Positions 25,718 to 33,421 of a stretch of 64,000 bases of DNA are shown piece after piece; position 1 is the first letter of the stretch, and every line of letters begins with the position of its first letter. Under the pieces are notes generated by a model. It did no database searches and had not been told where the DNA came from. It worked only from the letters and a program-made list of their open reading frames with translations. The stretch lies in NCBI RefSeq assembly GCF_024341905.1, contig NZ_BQXY01000014.1, forward strand, positions 1 to 64,000, read 5' to 3'. This DNA is from Clostridium folliculivorans. GTDB taxonomy: Bacteria > Bacillota > Clostridia > Clostridiales > Clostridiaceae. Position numbers and translations under genes: made by a program.

Positions 25718-25753
25718 AAAACTAGCAGTTTCAATTACTTTGCTAGTTTTTTA
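25718..25753 (+). terminator. Rho-independent terminator
   Basis: AAAACTAGCA / TGCTAGTTTT (10 bp) with a 13-nt loop, then T. Ends the glycosyltransferase transcript. Confidence 0.85.
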
Positions 25754-25762
25754 TAGATATAG

Positions 25763-25808
25763 AAATGGCTGCATATGTGTAAATTTAGATTTATTCAAAT
25801 GCAGCCTT
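25763..25808. terminator. Second hairpin in the same gap
   Basis: AAATGGCTGCAT / ATGCAGCCTTT-type stem around a 28-nt loop. A backup terminator or remnant; the rest of the gap to 26020 shows nothing else. Confidence 0.45.
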
Positions 25809-26020
25809 TGTCTGATAACAGCTTAAAGAATAGTAGTTGCTATCAATACTAATAATTAACTTTGTACCCAAAACAATTCTATTACATTCAAGTATATTTC
25901 GAGATAATATATAGAGGTAGTAAAATTTAATGATTATAAAATATTTAATGAAAAGTAATGAAATAAAGATGAATTAATAAATAATTCACTTTTATAGTTA
26001 ATATTTTAAGGGGTGCGTGG

Positions 26021-26404
26021 ATGAAGATTAAATTAACTATTTCAATGGATGAAAAACTTATATTACCTATGAACTACAATCATGTACTTAAAGATGCAAT
26101 AAATAAGTGGTTTGATGACCCTAGTTATGGGCTACTTATGGGGAAGGTTATTGGAGATGATAAAACTAGTTCTAAAAAGAGATTTACCTTCTCTGAAATA
26201 AAAGGGCTTAGAAAAGTTAACGAAGCAGAAAACTATACTACCTTCTACAGGCAGTTTGAATTTGAACTTGAAAGTTATGATGAGTGGTTTATGATGTATC
26301 TTGCTAATAATTTAGCTATGGGCCATTGGTTCTTGCTTGCTGGACAACCTGTTTTTGTGAGTGATGTACAATTATTAAGTAGGGATACGGCACTTAATTA
26401 CTAA
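26021..26404 (+). CDS. Stand-alone Cas6-like N-terminal domain protein
   Basis: 127 aa. It reads like the first ferredoxin-like (RAMP) domain of Cas6: LILPMNYNHVLKDAINKWF (residues 13-31) matches the Cas6 LPxNYNxxLQxxIY block, RFTFSEIKGL (54-63) matches the FTFSxLxG strand, and FELESYDEWFMMYLANNL...VSDVQLL (79-118) matches the segment that closes the domain. Full Cas6 is 220-260 aa with a second domain carrying the glycine-rich loop; here the gene stops after the first domain and a terminator follows. No catalytic His is apparent, and no CRISPR array or other cas gene is in the window. AAGGGGTG precedes ATG. It may bind RNA without cleaving, or be a remnant. Function unknown. Confidence 0.6.
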   Translation: MKIKLTISMDEKLILPMNYNHVLKDAINKWFDDPSYGLLMGKVIGDDKTSSKKRFTFSEIKGLRKVNEAENYTTFYRQFEFELESYDEWFMMYLANNLAMGHWFLLAGQPVFVSDVQLLSRDTALNY

Positions 26405-26450
26405 TTAAAATATTTCAATTTAATATAAATAATAATTTAATAAATTGAAG

Positions 26451-26485
26451 AAAGCCTATATCTTGCAGATGAGATATAGGCTTTT
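26451..26485. terminator. Bidirectional terminator
   Basis: AAAGCCTATATCT / AGATATAGGCTTT, 13 bp perfect with an 8-nt loop. Lies between the Cas6-like gene (+) and the DUF3793 gene (-). Confidence 0.85.
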
Positions 26486-26553
26486 AGTATAGTATTATAA
26501 AGCAGAAGCTACTCTTTTAAATATAGATGCCTAAGTTCTAACAACAACTCAAT

Positions 26554-26961
26554 TTAAAAATTAAGGCGTAAGGTTTTGGTAAGTGATCGTATATCATTGC
26601 CTTTTAAAATGCAATTGGAAACTAAGTCTTTTGACTTATCATATAATTCGAATATTTCCTTAGCATAGTTGACTTCAGAATAAACCTTCCAGTAACCAGA
26701 TAGCAGACAAGGTTCGCTTCTCCTTATAAATCCCTCTACATCATGAAGTGGTATACCAAGAAAAACTCCGGCTTCATGAGGAAAATTAGTTGAATTTAGT
26801 CTTATATTCAAGTAATTTAGAACAACGTCAGTATTTTCTAAATCAGTGTACCCATAAGTTTTTAATAAGGATCTAACTTTTTCACACTTTAATATATTTG
26901 TAATAGAGGATTTATCATAAATTAAAATAGTTTCACTATTGTTATATTGCTTTATAGGCAT
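26554..26961 (-). CDS. DUF3793-family protein, 3' part (frame -1 relative to the 5' part)
   Basis: 135 codons from ATG 26961, but the frame is open back to 26973. It holds the family signature NFPHEAGVFLGIPLHDVEGFI (residues about 58-78), close to the usual FPHEIGxFLGYPxxDVxGF. DUF3793 proteins are about 190-210 aa clostridial proteins of unknown function; this part lacks their N-terminus, which is encoded just upstream in another frame. The ATG has no good ribosome binding site, so independent translation is doubtful. Either a frameshifted pseudogene or a product of -1 ribosomal frameshifting at 26967-26973. Confidence 0.65.
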   Translation of the reverse strand: MPIKQYNNSETILIYDKSSITNILKCEKVRSLLKTYGYTDLENTDVVLNYLNIRLNSTNFPHEAGVFLGIPLHDVEGFIRRSEPCLLSGYWKVYSEVNYAKEIFELYDKSKDLVSNCILKGNDIRSLTKTLRLNF

Positions 26962-27161
26962 ATGGTCTTTAAATCAGACACAAATTGCAAGCTTATATCA
27001 TGCCATAATAGCAATAGGTTTCTAGCATTATTAAATATATTAATTATTGAGCATGGCTTAACACCTGTTATTACTGGCGATATTAAATATGAAACAAGGG
27101 ATTTAATATAATCTTCATCTCTCATAGTATCTAATTGCCTAAAAAACAATAGACTATCCAA
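26952..27161 (-). CDS. DUF3793-family protein, 5' part
   Basis: 69 codons from a TTG start at 27161, chosen because AGGAGGA lies 6 nt upstream (an in-frame TTG at 27182 is before that site). It carries the family's N-terminal pattern YLISPVITGVKPCSIINI, then LLLLWHDI, and stops at 26952-26954, overlapping the 3' part. A -1 shift on TTTAAAG would join residue Lys65 to Asp-His-Met and give a normal-length protein of about 202 aa. Function of the family is unknown. Confidence 0.6.
   Translation of the reverse strand: MDSLLFFRQLDTMRDEDYIKSLVSYLISPVITGVKPCSIINIFNNARNLLLLWHDISLQFVSDLKTICL
26967..26973 (-). other. Candidate -1 programmed frameshift site (T TTA AAG)
   Basis: On the minus strand the heptamer T-TTA-AAG is exactly in the X-XXY-YYZ register: zero-frame codons TTA AAG become TTT AAA after a -1 slip, and the new frame runs through the rest of the DUF3793 gene. 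The zero-frame stop follows 12 nt later. A small AATAGT/ACTATT stem lies about 30 nt downstream. Confidence 0.45.
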
Positions 27162-27298
27162 AGTAAATCCTCCTAAATACAATTTAGATTAATGATTTGC
27201 TATTTTTCTTTGTATTGCCTGTACTACTATAATAAATAATAGTTTCCTTTGACATTAGTCTAACCACATTTTTATTAAAATATTAGCAATGAAATACA

Positions 27299-27397
27299 TG
27301 TATATACCACTTCATTTTAAACTTACTTTTTAAAACTCTCATCTAATAATCCAGAGTGGTTTGAAAATAGTTCTCAGATTGAAGTGGTACATCTATA
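27299..27397. repeat. Repeat family C, copy C3
   Basis: Ends TGTATATACCACTTCA / TGAAGTGGTACATCTATA, inner TTTTTAAAACTC...TTGAAAATA pairing. Lies between the DUF3793 gene and the diguanylate cyclase gene; this 300-bp gap otherwise shows nothing. Confidence 0.7.
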
Positions 27398-27465
27398 TAT
27401 ATGTTTATTATAGTTATTAAAAGTGATATAATAATAAACGTATTTTTATATAAAAGAGGGATAAA

Positions 27466-28161
27466 ATGGATAGGTTTTTCAACAAATTTGCCCCGTTTAT
27501 TATTTCTGCCAATGTATTAATGCTTCATATTTTGGGATATATATTAGATTTATATATTTCAAGAAAATACGTTGTATTTTTATGGCTTGGAATTTCAGCC
27601 GTAGATGTAGTATTTGCTTTTAAGTGTGGAGTAGCAATAAAAAATCTTCATGTATTTGCATATACAGATAAGCTTACAGAGCTATATAATAGAAGGTTTT
27701 TTGTTGGTAAGATTTTAAATGAAATGAAAAAAGTAAGACATAATGAGTTAGGAATATCGTTGTTAATGATAGATGTGGATAACTTTAAATTAATAAATGA
27801 TACCTACGGACATAGTGCTGGTGATTTAGTTCTAAAAGAACTAGCTGATATAATAAAGCCTAATATAAGATCTAAAGATACTATAACTAGATTCGGAGGA
27901 GAGGAGTTTGCAATAATCCTGCCTGAAACTAATAAGGAAAAGGCTATTATAGTAGCAGAAAAAATACGAAACTTAGTTGGAAGTCATGTCTTTAAATTTA
28001 ACCAGGATCAAAGAATTATTACGGTGAGTATAGGTGTAGTTTCAGTTTGTGAAGAAGTTGATACTCAGTTATTAGTGGATTTAGCTGATAGAGCATTGTA
28101 TAAGGCTAAGGAAATAAAGAATAAGGTTGTATACTCAGAAGTTGGAGATTTAGTTGTGTAA
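27466..28161 (+). CDS. Diguanylate cyclase (GGDEF) with two membrane helices
   Basis: 231 aa. Membrane helices at about 11-31 and 36-56, no periplasmic sensor of any size. The GGDEF domain (about 66-225) has DKLTELYNRRFF, MIDVDNFKLINDTYGHSAGD, the active loop GGEEF (144-148) and the inhibitory site RSKD (135-138) five residues before it. It makes cyclic di-GMP from two GTP with product inhibition. AAAGAGG precedes ATG. Single gene. Confidence 0.93.
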   Translation: MDRFFNKFAPFIISANVLMLHILGYILDLYISRKYVVFLWLGISAVDVVFAFKCGVAIKNLHVFAYTDKLTELYNRRFFVGKILNEMKKVRHNELGISLLMIDVDNFKLINDTYGHSAGDLVLKELADIIKPNIRSKDTITRFGGEEFAIILPETNKEKAIIVAEKIRNLVGSHVFKFNQDQRIITVSIGVVSVCEEVDTQLLVDLADRALYKAKEIKNKVVYSEVGDLVV

Positions 28162-28293
28162 TTGGTTTATATATATAAGATTATACTTTTCCATAAAGAA
28201 GCAAGTATTAAGGGTTTAAAACTTATACAAGTAGATGGCTAAATTGAAGGTATTACATAAACAAGAGGTTTAAATTAATAATTAGTAACAACA

Positions 28294-28328
28294 AAAAGCA
28301 GCCATAAGAACATCTTAGGCTGTTTTTT
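28294..28328. terminator. Terminator between convergent genes
   Basis: AAGCAGCCATAAG / CTTAGGCTGTT-type hairpin with flanking A and T runs, between the diguanylate cyclase gene and the small membrane protein gene. Confidence 0.8.
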
Positions 28329-28340
28329 ACTATTTCTAGC

Positions 28341-28634
28341 TTATTTATTGAATTTAGGTTTTATATTATTTCTTCGGGACAAAAATATATTTATAAAAAA
28401 ATATAAAAATGTATACCCCAAACCTAAAGAAGTTACAAATGCGCCTTTTGCGTTTCCGATAAGGGTTAAATCAGATGGATGACCTAAATAACTTTTATAA
28501 TAATCGTATGTGTAAAATGATGAATATAAAGAAGCTATAAGAAATATTATAGAAAGCTTAATTAAATCCTTTGTATCACTTTTACAGTATTTTTCTATAG
28601 TATCTAATCCCAAAAATTTATATATTTTTTTCAT
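28341..28634 (-). CDS. Small two-helix membrane protein, unknown
   Basis: 97 aa. A basic/polar N-terminus (MKKIYKFLGLDTIEKYCKSDTKDL), membrane helices at about 26-46 and 63-83, and a basic C-terminal tail (RRNNIKPKFNK). ATG 28634 has AGGTGGTG about 6 nt upstream; an in-frame GTG at 28646 lies in that site. Family not recognised. It is transcribed away from the repeat-rich region. Confidence 0.5.
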   Translation of the reverse strand: MKKIYKFLGLDTIEKYCKSDTKDLIKLSIIFLIASLYSSFYTYDYYKSYLGHPSDLTLIGNAKGAFVTSLGLGYTFLYFFINIFLSRRNNIKPKFNK

Positions 28635-28725
28635 AAAAAACACCACCTAATTTTATAATCCTTAGGATTATTGACATTGAGGTGGTAAAGTATACCAGAG
28701 TAGGGGTGTTAAATTTATTTTTAGT

Positions 28726-29091
28726 ATAAGAAACATGGTGATATGACTAGCACTAATAAAGATAATTTATCACCTAAGTACAATCTTTCGACTATAAAAA
28801 AGCACATCACTACCAAGTATTAATGGTTCGCTCGACCTTATAAAATATTTACACAACTATATATAACCTTTCGGCTATATATAACCATTACAACACTCTA
28901 TAAAATCTTATCTCGACCTTATATGATAAGTTGGGACCTTATTATAATCAAGAAATGACTATAATAAAGCCTTTCCTAACCATATAAAATCTTATTTAAA
29001 TAACAACAGTGGTAACTGTAACTATTTAAATTCCTCTTACAAAAATAGATTAAACTATTTATAAGAATTGCCTTATCACCATGTTCCTTAT
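28726..29091. repeat. Element D: 366-bp inverted-repeat element filled with hairpins
   Basis: The ends ATAAGAAACATGGTGATA and TATCACCATGTTCCTTAT are inverted at 17 of 18 positions. Inside are several hairpins: CTATATATAACC-TTTC-GGCTATATATA near 28857, CTTATC...GATAAG near 28908, and ATTTAAATAACAACAGT / ACTGTAACTATTTAAAT near 28995. Recurrent words are CTATAAAATCTTA, CGACCTTAT and CCTTTC. No ORF of useful length, hence no transposase. It looks like a non-autonomous mobile element or a structured RNA. Confidence 0.6.
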
Positions 29092-29153
29092 GATATTAAT
29101 ATAACCTTAATAAAGATTTAAATACATGGAATATATAGGATATATTTTAAGTG

Positions 29154-29216
29154 CTATTAAAGCAGTGTGTTGAAATTAATTAGTTAATCATCCGACGCTT
29201 TAATGAGCTTACGCAA
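29154..29216 (-). repeat. Repeat family B, copy B3 (inverted)
   Basis: The reverse complement matches copy B2 from GCGTAAGCTCATTAAAGCG through GTCGGATGATTAAC to the TGCTTTAA block with only a few differences. It follows element D by about 60 bp. Confidence 0.75.
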
Positions 29217-29361
29217 AGAATTAATATGATTTTATCATATTTCATGGCTGAAACTGTAAACTCACTACGTTCGAACAGGACAGTTTTACTTTTTAAAAAT
29301 CCATGCAATATATAAAAATTTTATATCTTAAATTTAATAAAATAAAAATGCTATGTGATTA

Positions 29362-29468
29362 AAAAGTAAAAAGTAGAAATATATCGCCTGCCAGAATTTC
29401 TTCACATACGTTCAGAAAAGGCAGATGCGTAAAAAAATCACTAATAAAAAACAATTAGCGATTTTTTA
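29362..29468 (+). repeat. Repeat family A, copy A4
   Basis: First hairpin CGCCTGCC / GGCAGATGCG. The second hairpin is AATCACTAAT / ATTAGCGATT then T-run: a different sequence from A1-A3 but the same fold, indicating that structure is kept. Confidence 0.7.
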
Positions 29469-29497
29469 GAGTCATTCCATCTGAAAAAATCATTTAA

Positions 29498-29562
29498 TTC
29501 TAACTGCTCGCTCATATAGCGTCTCCTGTATAACCAATTAATTTCAACAATAGTCTTAAACA
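29498..29562 (+). repeat. Repeat family B-like element, copy B6
   Basis: Close match to B5 (3913-3975), including CTCGCTCATATAGC and ATAACCAATTAATTTCAACA. It completes a 1.1-kb gene-free region (28635-29729) that holds members of three repeat classes and no supported gene. Confidence 0.6.
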
Positions 29563-29729
29563 TATTTTAAGTTTAAATTAATATGATATATTAAATGATA
29601 CCTTTATAGTATATTAGCAATAAAAATATAAATACTTATTAAGGTAGGATTCTTTTAAGTAAATAGGATGTAAAGAAGTATTTATTTTAATTTTTTTATT
29701 TAACTTTTAGCAATTTTATGGAGGAAGTA

Positions 29730-30560
29730 ATGAAAGAATATATATTTAAGGCTAGAGCAATATGTAGTGAGTTTAGCATATCTAATATAGCTAAGAGATT
29801 TGATATAAGTAGGAAAATAAAGTGGGAGGAACCATTAATACTTAAGGATGGGCAACTTCAAGGGTATGTTAAGAATATAGAAGACAAGGGTGTATATATC
29901 TATCATTTCGGTTCAATTGTATTTGTAAATTTCACAAATGATGAAATAGATGATTTTATAAATATCATTAAACTAACACCTAATAGTATAAAAAGTCTAA
30001 ATAAATATATGAAATATGAATGCAGAGAAGATTTTAGGATAGTTTTACACGAACATATGGAAGAGCAATTAGAATATGAAAGCTTGGTTATAAATAGTAT
30101 AGATGAACATCATTTTTCTATGACTGCTTTGGTAGTTGCAAAATCGGTTGCATTAGAGACTATAGAAGTAACAATGGATGTGGTTTTTGATGAGGTAGAG
30201 AAGATTATAAAAAGTCTTGAAAATGGTAATCTTAATATTAATGAAAAACAGGCTGCATCTATAATTGGAAGAGTATTATCTTTCAAACATACGACTATAT
30301 CATATATAATGCTTTTGGATAAACCAGCTATTGCTTGGAAGAATGAAAGCGCTGAAAATTTATTTAATGATTTAGCTGATTTATTTGAACTTAATGACAG
30401 GTATGAAAAGTTAAATGCTAAGTCACAAACTATGGTAGATATAATAGAAATTTTTGCTAATTTAAGTCACTCTAAAAGAGCCAATAATCTTGAAATAATA
30501 GTGATATTATTAATACTTATTGAAGTAATAATGGCTTTTAGAGATATAATATTTAGATGA
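29730..30560 (+). CDS. RMD1/YagE (DUF155) family protein
   Basis: 276 aa. N-terminal and central DUF155 domain: YVKNIEDKGVYIYHFGSIVFVNF (about residues 50-72) and HFSMTALVVAKSVALETIEVTMDVVFDEVEKII (about 130-162) are family landmarks. One hydrophobic C-terminal helix (LEIIVILLILIEVIMAFRDI) probably anchors it in the membrane. Yeast members act at mitochondria in translation or meiosis; bacterial members are uncharacterised. ATG 29730 has GGAGG 5 nt upstream; ATG 29718 overlaps it. Single gene. Confidence 0.85.
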   Translation: MKEYIFKARAICSEFSISNIAKRFDISRKIKWEEPLILKDGQLQGYVKNIEDKGVYIYHFGSIVFVNFTNDEIDDFINIIKLTPNSIKSLNKYMKYECREDFRIVLHEHMEEQLEYESLVINSIDEHHFSMTALVVAKSVALETIEVTMDVVFDEVEKIIKSLENGNLNINEKQAASIIGRVLSFKHTTISYIMLLDKPAIAWKNESAENLFNDLADLFELNDRYEKLNAKSQTMVDIIEIFANLSHSKRANNLEIIVILLILIEVIMAFRDIIFR

Positions 30561-30588
30561 AAAATCAACTCATTTGGAGTTGATTTTT
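30561..30588. terminator. Terminator between convergent genes
   Basis: AAAATCAACTC / GAGTTGATTTTT hairpin with T-run, between the DUF155 gene and the dehydrogenase gene. Confidence 0.9.
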
Positions 30589-30608
30589 TCATATATTAAC
30601 TGTGAAGT

Positions 30609-31562
30609 CTAAAAAACTATATTTTTTTCTTCACCATTTATCCATGCATAAACATTATCAAAAACTATGTTTGCTCTTTTTACCATAGATTCGCTAGTAG
30701 CAAAAGCTACGTGTGGGGTTACTAGAGTGTTTTTTGAGCTAAAAAGTGGGTGAGATGAAGCAACTGGTGGCTCAACTTCGAAAACATCTATCCCTGCTCC
30801 GGCAATAGCACCACTGTTTAAGGCTTCTGCAAGTGCATTACTATCAACAACAGGCCCTCTTGCCATGTTTATGAGAATAGCATCTTTTTTCATCTGTGAT
30901 AAAGTTTCTTTATTTATAAGCTTTGTTGTCTCATCTGTTAATGGAACATGAAGTGATACTATGTCACTATTTTTTAGTAAAGTATCTAGGTCTACATAAT
31001 TTATTCCTAGTTCTTTGGCCTCAGCTCTTTCTGTCCTACTGTATCCAAGAAGCTTACAGTTAAATGCTTTAAGGATTTGAGCTGTTCTTATTCCTATGTC
31101 ACCAGTACCAACTATTCCTACAGTTTTACCGTTTAATTCGGTTCCTACAAGCCCAAGCTTTGTACCTTCCGCGCGAACAACTTCATCGCATTGTTTAATA
31201 TTTCTAAGTAGAGAAATTATCATTCCTATGGTAAGTTCTGCAACGGCTTCAGTTGCATAACCTTTTGCGTTAGATACCTTTATACCTCTTTCTTCACAAG
31301 CTGATTTATCAACATGATCAACTCCAGTGAAAGCTACAGATATATATTTAAGAGTATCCACACTTTTTATAACTTCGCCACTTAGTGGATTGTTTGCAAT
31401 CATTAGGATATCAGCACCTTGGGCTCTTTCTTTTAATATTTCAACATCTTTTTCAACTGTATCGAAAGCTAAGAACTGGTGTCCCATCTCATTAAGCTTT
31501 GATGATAGTTGAGTAAGTGTATCTTTACTTATTCCTAACGGCTCTAATAATACTATCTTCAT
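30609..31562 (-). CDS. D-2-hydroxyacid dehydrogenase (NAD-dependent)
   Basis: 317 aa. Catalytic and nucleotide-binding domains of the SerA/DdlH superfamily. Rossmann motif VGIVGTGDIGIRTAQIL (around 140-156), then MARGPVVDSNAL with the substrate-binding Arg, DVFEVEPP with the catalytic Glu, and TPHVAFAT with the catalytic His. It reduces a 2-keto acid to a D-2-hydroxyacid or the reverse; hydroxypyruvate, phosphoglycerate or branched keto acids are all possible. No C-terminal ACT domain, so not a classical long SerA. ATG 31562 is chosen because AAGGAGGAG lies 6 nt upstream. Single gene. Confidence 0.9.
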   Translation of the reverse strand: MKIVLLEPLGISKDTLTQLSSKLNEMGHQFLAFDTVEKDVEILKERAQGADILMIANNPLSGEVIKSVDTLKYISVAFTGVDHVDKSACEERGIKVSNAKGYATEAVAELTIGMIISLLRNIKQCDEVVRAEGTKLGLVGTELNGKTVGIVGTGDIGIRTAQILKAFNCKLLGYSRTERAEAKELGINYVDLDTLLKNSDIVSLHVPLTDETTKLINKETLSQMKKDAILINMARGPVVDSNALAEALNSGAIAGAGIDVFEVEPPVASSHPLFSSKNTLVTPHVAFATSESMVKRANIVFDNVYAWINGEEKNIVF

Positions 31563-31750
31563 AAGTATCTCCTCCTTAATTAATGACAATGTAAGTACAT
31601 AATAATATTATAACTCCATTCTCATAATTAAGGATAAAAAATATAAGTTATCCATGGATTTCTTTTTTTATTCCTTAACTTATATTATGTTTTAAGTCTG
31701 TTATGTACACTTGTACGTAGATTTAATTGAATTACGAATTTCTAAAGAAT

Positions 31751-31784
31751 AAAAAAGGCTGTTGCCAAATGCAATAGCCTTTTA
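31751..31784 (-). terminator. Rho-independent terminator of alr
   Basis: AAAAGGCTGTTGC / GCAATAGCCTTTT hairpin; on the minus strand it is followed by a T-run (complement of the A-run at 31751). Confidence 0.9.
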
Positions 31785-31786
31785 AG

Positions 31787-32947
31787 TTAAAATACATAAT
31801 TTACTACATCGGTTCTTTCGCCATGTCTTTCGTAAACTCTTGTGACTCTTCTTCCTATATTACAAAGAACTTCGTAATTTATAGTTCCCATTATTTCTGC
31901 CATATCATCTGCATCAAATTTGACATTTTCAGCTCTACCTAAAAGTGTTACTTCATCTGAGAGTTGTACATCTTCTAATTCAGTGACATCAACCATAATC
32001 TGATCCATACAAATATTTCCCACAACAGGACAAAGCTTTCCATCTATTATAACCTTGGCTTTGCCAGATAATATTCTCGAATAACCATCTGCATAGCCTA
32101 CAGGTATTGTAGCTATTTTGCTTTTTCTTGTAGTTCTAAACTTTTGACCATATCCTATATATTTATTTTCATCCAATGTTTTTAAATGTACAATCCTGCT
32201 TTTCCATGTTAATACAGGCTTTAAATCTAGGCATTCTCTCATTACATCTTCTGAAGGATAATAACCATATTGGATTATTCCAGGTCTTACATAATCATAG
32301 CAACTCTCAGGAACATCTATTATTCCTGCACTATTTGCAATATTTCTTTTAATTTTTCCACTATAATTATATTTGATTTCTGTAATCTCTTTATTATATA
32401 TATCCAATTGTTTTTCGGTATAGCTCTTATCTTTGCTATCTGCTGATGCAAAATGAGAGAATATGCTCTCAACATTTATGTTTTCTAAATTACATATAGC
32501 TTCAACAATTTGCATATCTTCATCACGTTGTAAAAATCCTATCCTACCCATACCTGTATCTAGCTTTATATGAATACTGCTTATTTTATGATTTTTCACT
32601 GATGCTTCTGATAGTTTTTTCGCAAAATCATAAGTTGATACAGTAACTTCAATATCGTATTTTATTATTTCTTCTATAGTATCTTCTGTGCATATGCCTA
32701 ATATCATTATAGAATCATTAACTCCATCTTTTCTAAGTTCAATGGCTTCCATAATATTAGCCACACCAAATCTATTTATTCCTATGTTAGATAAAAGCTT
32801 TGCACATTCTAGAGCACCATGTCCATAAGCATTAGCTTTTATAACACTTATTATCTCACTATTTCCTATCTTATTTTTTATCTGCTTTAAGTTGAATTCT
32901 AAATTATCAAGATTTATTTCTACCCAAACTGGATGCATCATCTTCAA
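31787..32947 (-). CDS. alr: Alanine racemase
   Basis: 386 aa. PLP enzyme interconverting L- and D-alanine for peptidoglycan. The PLP lysine is in VIKANAYGHGA (Lys37 from the TTG start). The barrel ends and the C-terminal beta domain has the catalytic-tyrosine region YGQKFRTTRKSKIATIPVGYADGYSR and GNICMDQIMVDVT. Start: AGGAG at 32957-32961 is 9 nt from TTG 32947. ATG 32956 abuts that site and is too close, so TTG is preferred (not certain). The gene ends 2 bp from its terminator. Repeat C4 lies upstream. Confidence 0.93.
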   Translation of the reverse strand: MKMMHPVWVEINLDNLEFNLKQIKNKIGNSEIISVIKANAYGHGALECAKLLSNIGINRFGVANIMEAIELRKDGVNDSIMILGICTEDTIEEIIKYDIEVTVSTYDFAKKLSEASVKNHKISSIHIKLDTGMGRIGFLQRDEDMQIVEAICNLENINVESIFSHFASADSKDKSYTEKQLDIYNKEITEIKYNYSGKIKRNIANSAGIIDVPESCYDYVRPGIIQYGYYPSEDVMRECLDLKPVLTWKSRIVHLKTLDENKYIGYGQKFRTTRKSKIATIPVGYADGYSRILSGKAKVIIDGKLCPVVGNICMDQIMVDVTELEDVQLSDEVTLLGRAENVKFDADDMAEIMGTINYEVLCNIGRRVTRVYERHGERTDVVNYVF

Positions 32948-32985
32948 AGCCATCATCTCCTAAGTAATTTATATCCCATATCTAA

Positions 32986-33082
32986 AGATGAACTACTTTA
33001 ATCCGAAATATGTTTTCAAAACTCCTCTGGGTTCTGAGAGGAGAATTTGAAAATATAAGTTTAATTATGAAGTAGTTCATCT
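32986..33082. repeat. Repeat family C, copy C4
   Basis: The clearest member: 15-bp ends AGATGAACTACTTTA / TGAAGTAGTTCATCT (13 perfect), middle pairing TTTTCAAA / TTTGAAAA, inner stem CTCCTCT-GGGTTCTG-AGAGGAG. Lies upstream of alr. Confidence 0.8.
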
Positions 33083-33183
33083 ATACTTATTGTATCAATT
33101 AAGTGGTACTTATCAAACATCCATATTGCGGTTATATTTTTATCTAAGTGGTATGGAATATACAGAGTTTCATTACGAAAACT

Positions 33184-33241
33184 TAATTTATACATGCTCG
33201 AAAATCGCGGTATCTAGAGATTTTCGAGAATATATAAATTA
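33184..33241. repeat. Inverted repeat with 23-bp arms
   Basis: The arms centred on CTCGAAAATC / GATTTTCGAG match at 20 of 23 positions with a 12-nt loop. The right flank, ATAAATTAATAGTTGAAG, also occurs near 18478 before the M50 gene, so this is probably another small dispersed element. The rest of the 33083-33421 gap has only an unpaired ATTAAGTGGTAC, like a family C end. Confidence 0.5.
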
Positions 33242-33421
33242 ATAGTTGAAGTTGGAACCGTATATGATTGCTATAAAGAATTAATATAACCACTTTTTAT
33301 TGTATAATATATCTACATTACATGTAAGGGTACGATTTAAATAAATTAAATTATGACACAACTATAAAACCCAAATTCTTAGGAACTTAGCTTTTATACT
33401 AATAAATAGTATTCTAGCAAC

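Noticed and set aside
26021-27161. Cas6-like gene and DUF3793 gene as one defence operon
   Set aside because: They are convergent with a bidirectional terminator between them, so co-transcription is unlikely; no nuclease or toxin motif was seen in either.
28726-29091. Element D as an insertion sequence
   Set aside because: Inverted ends are present, but no transposase frame of any length exists inside and no clear target duplication was seen.
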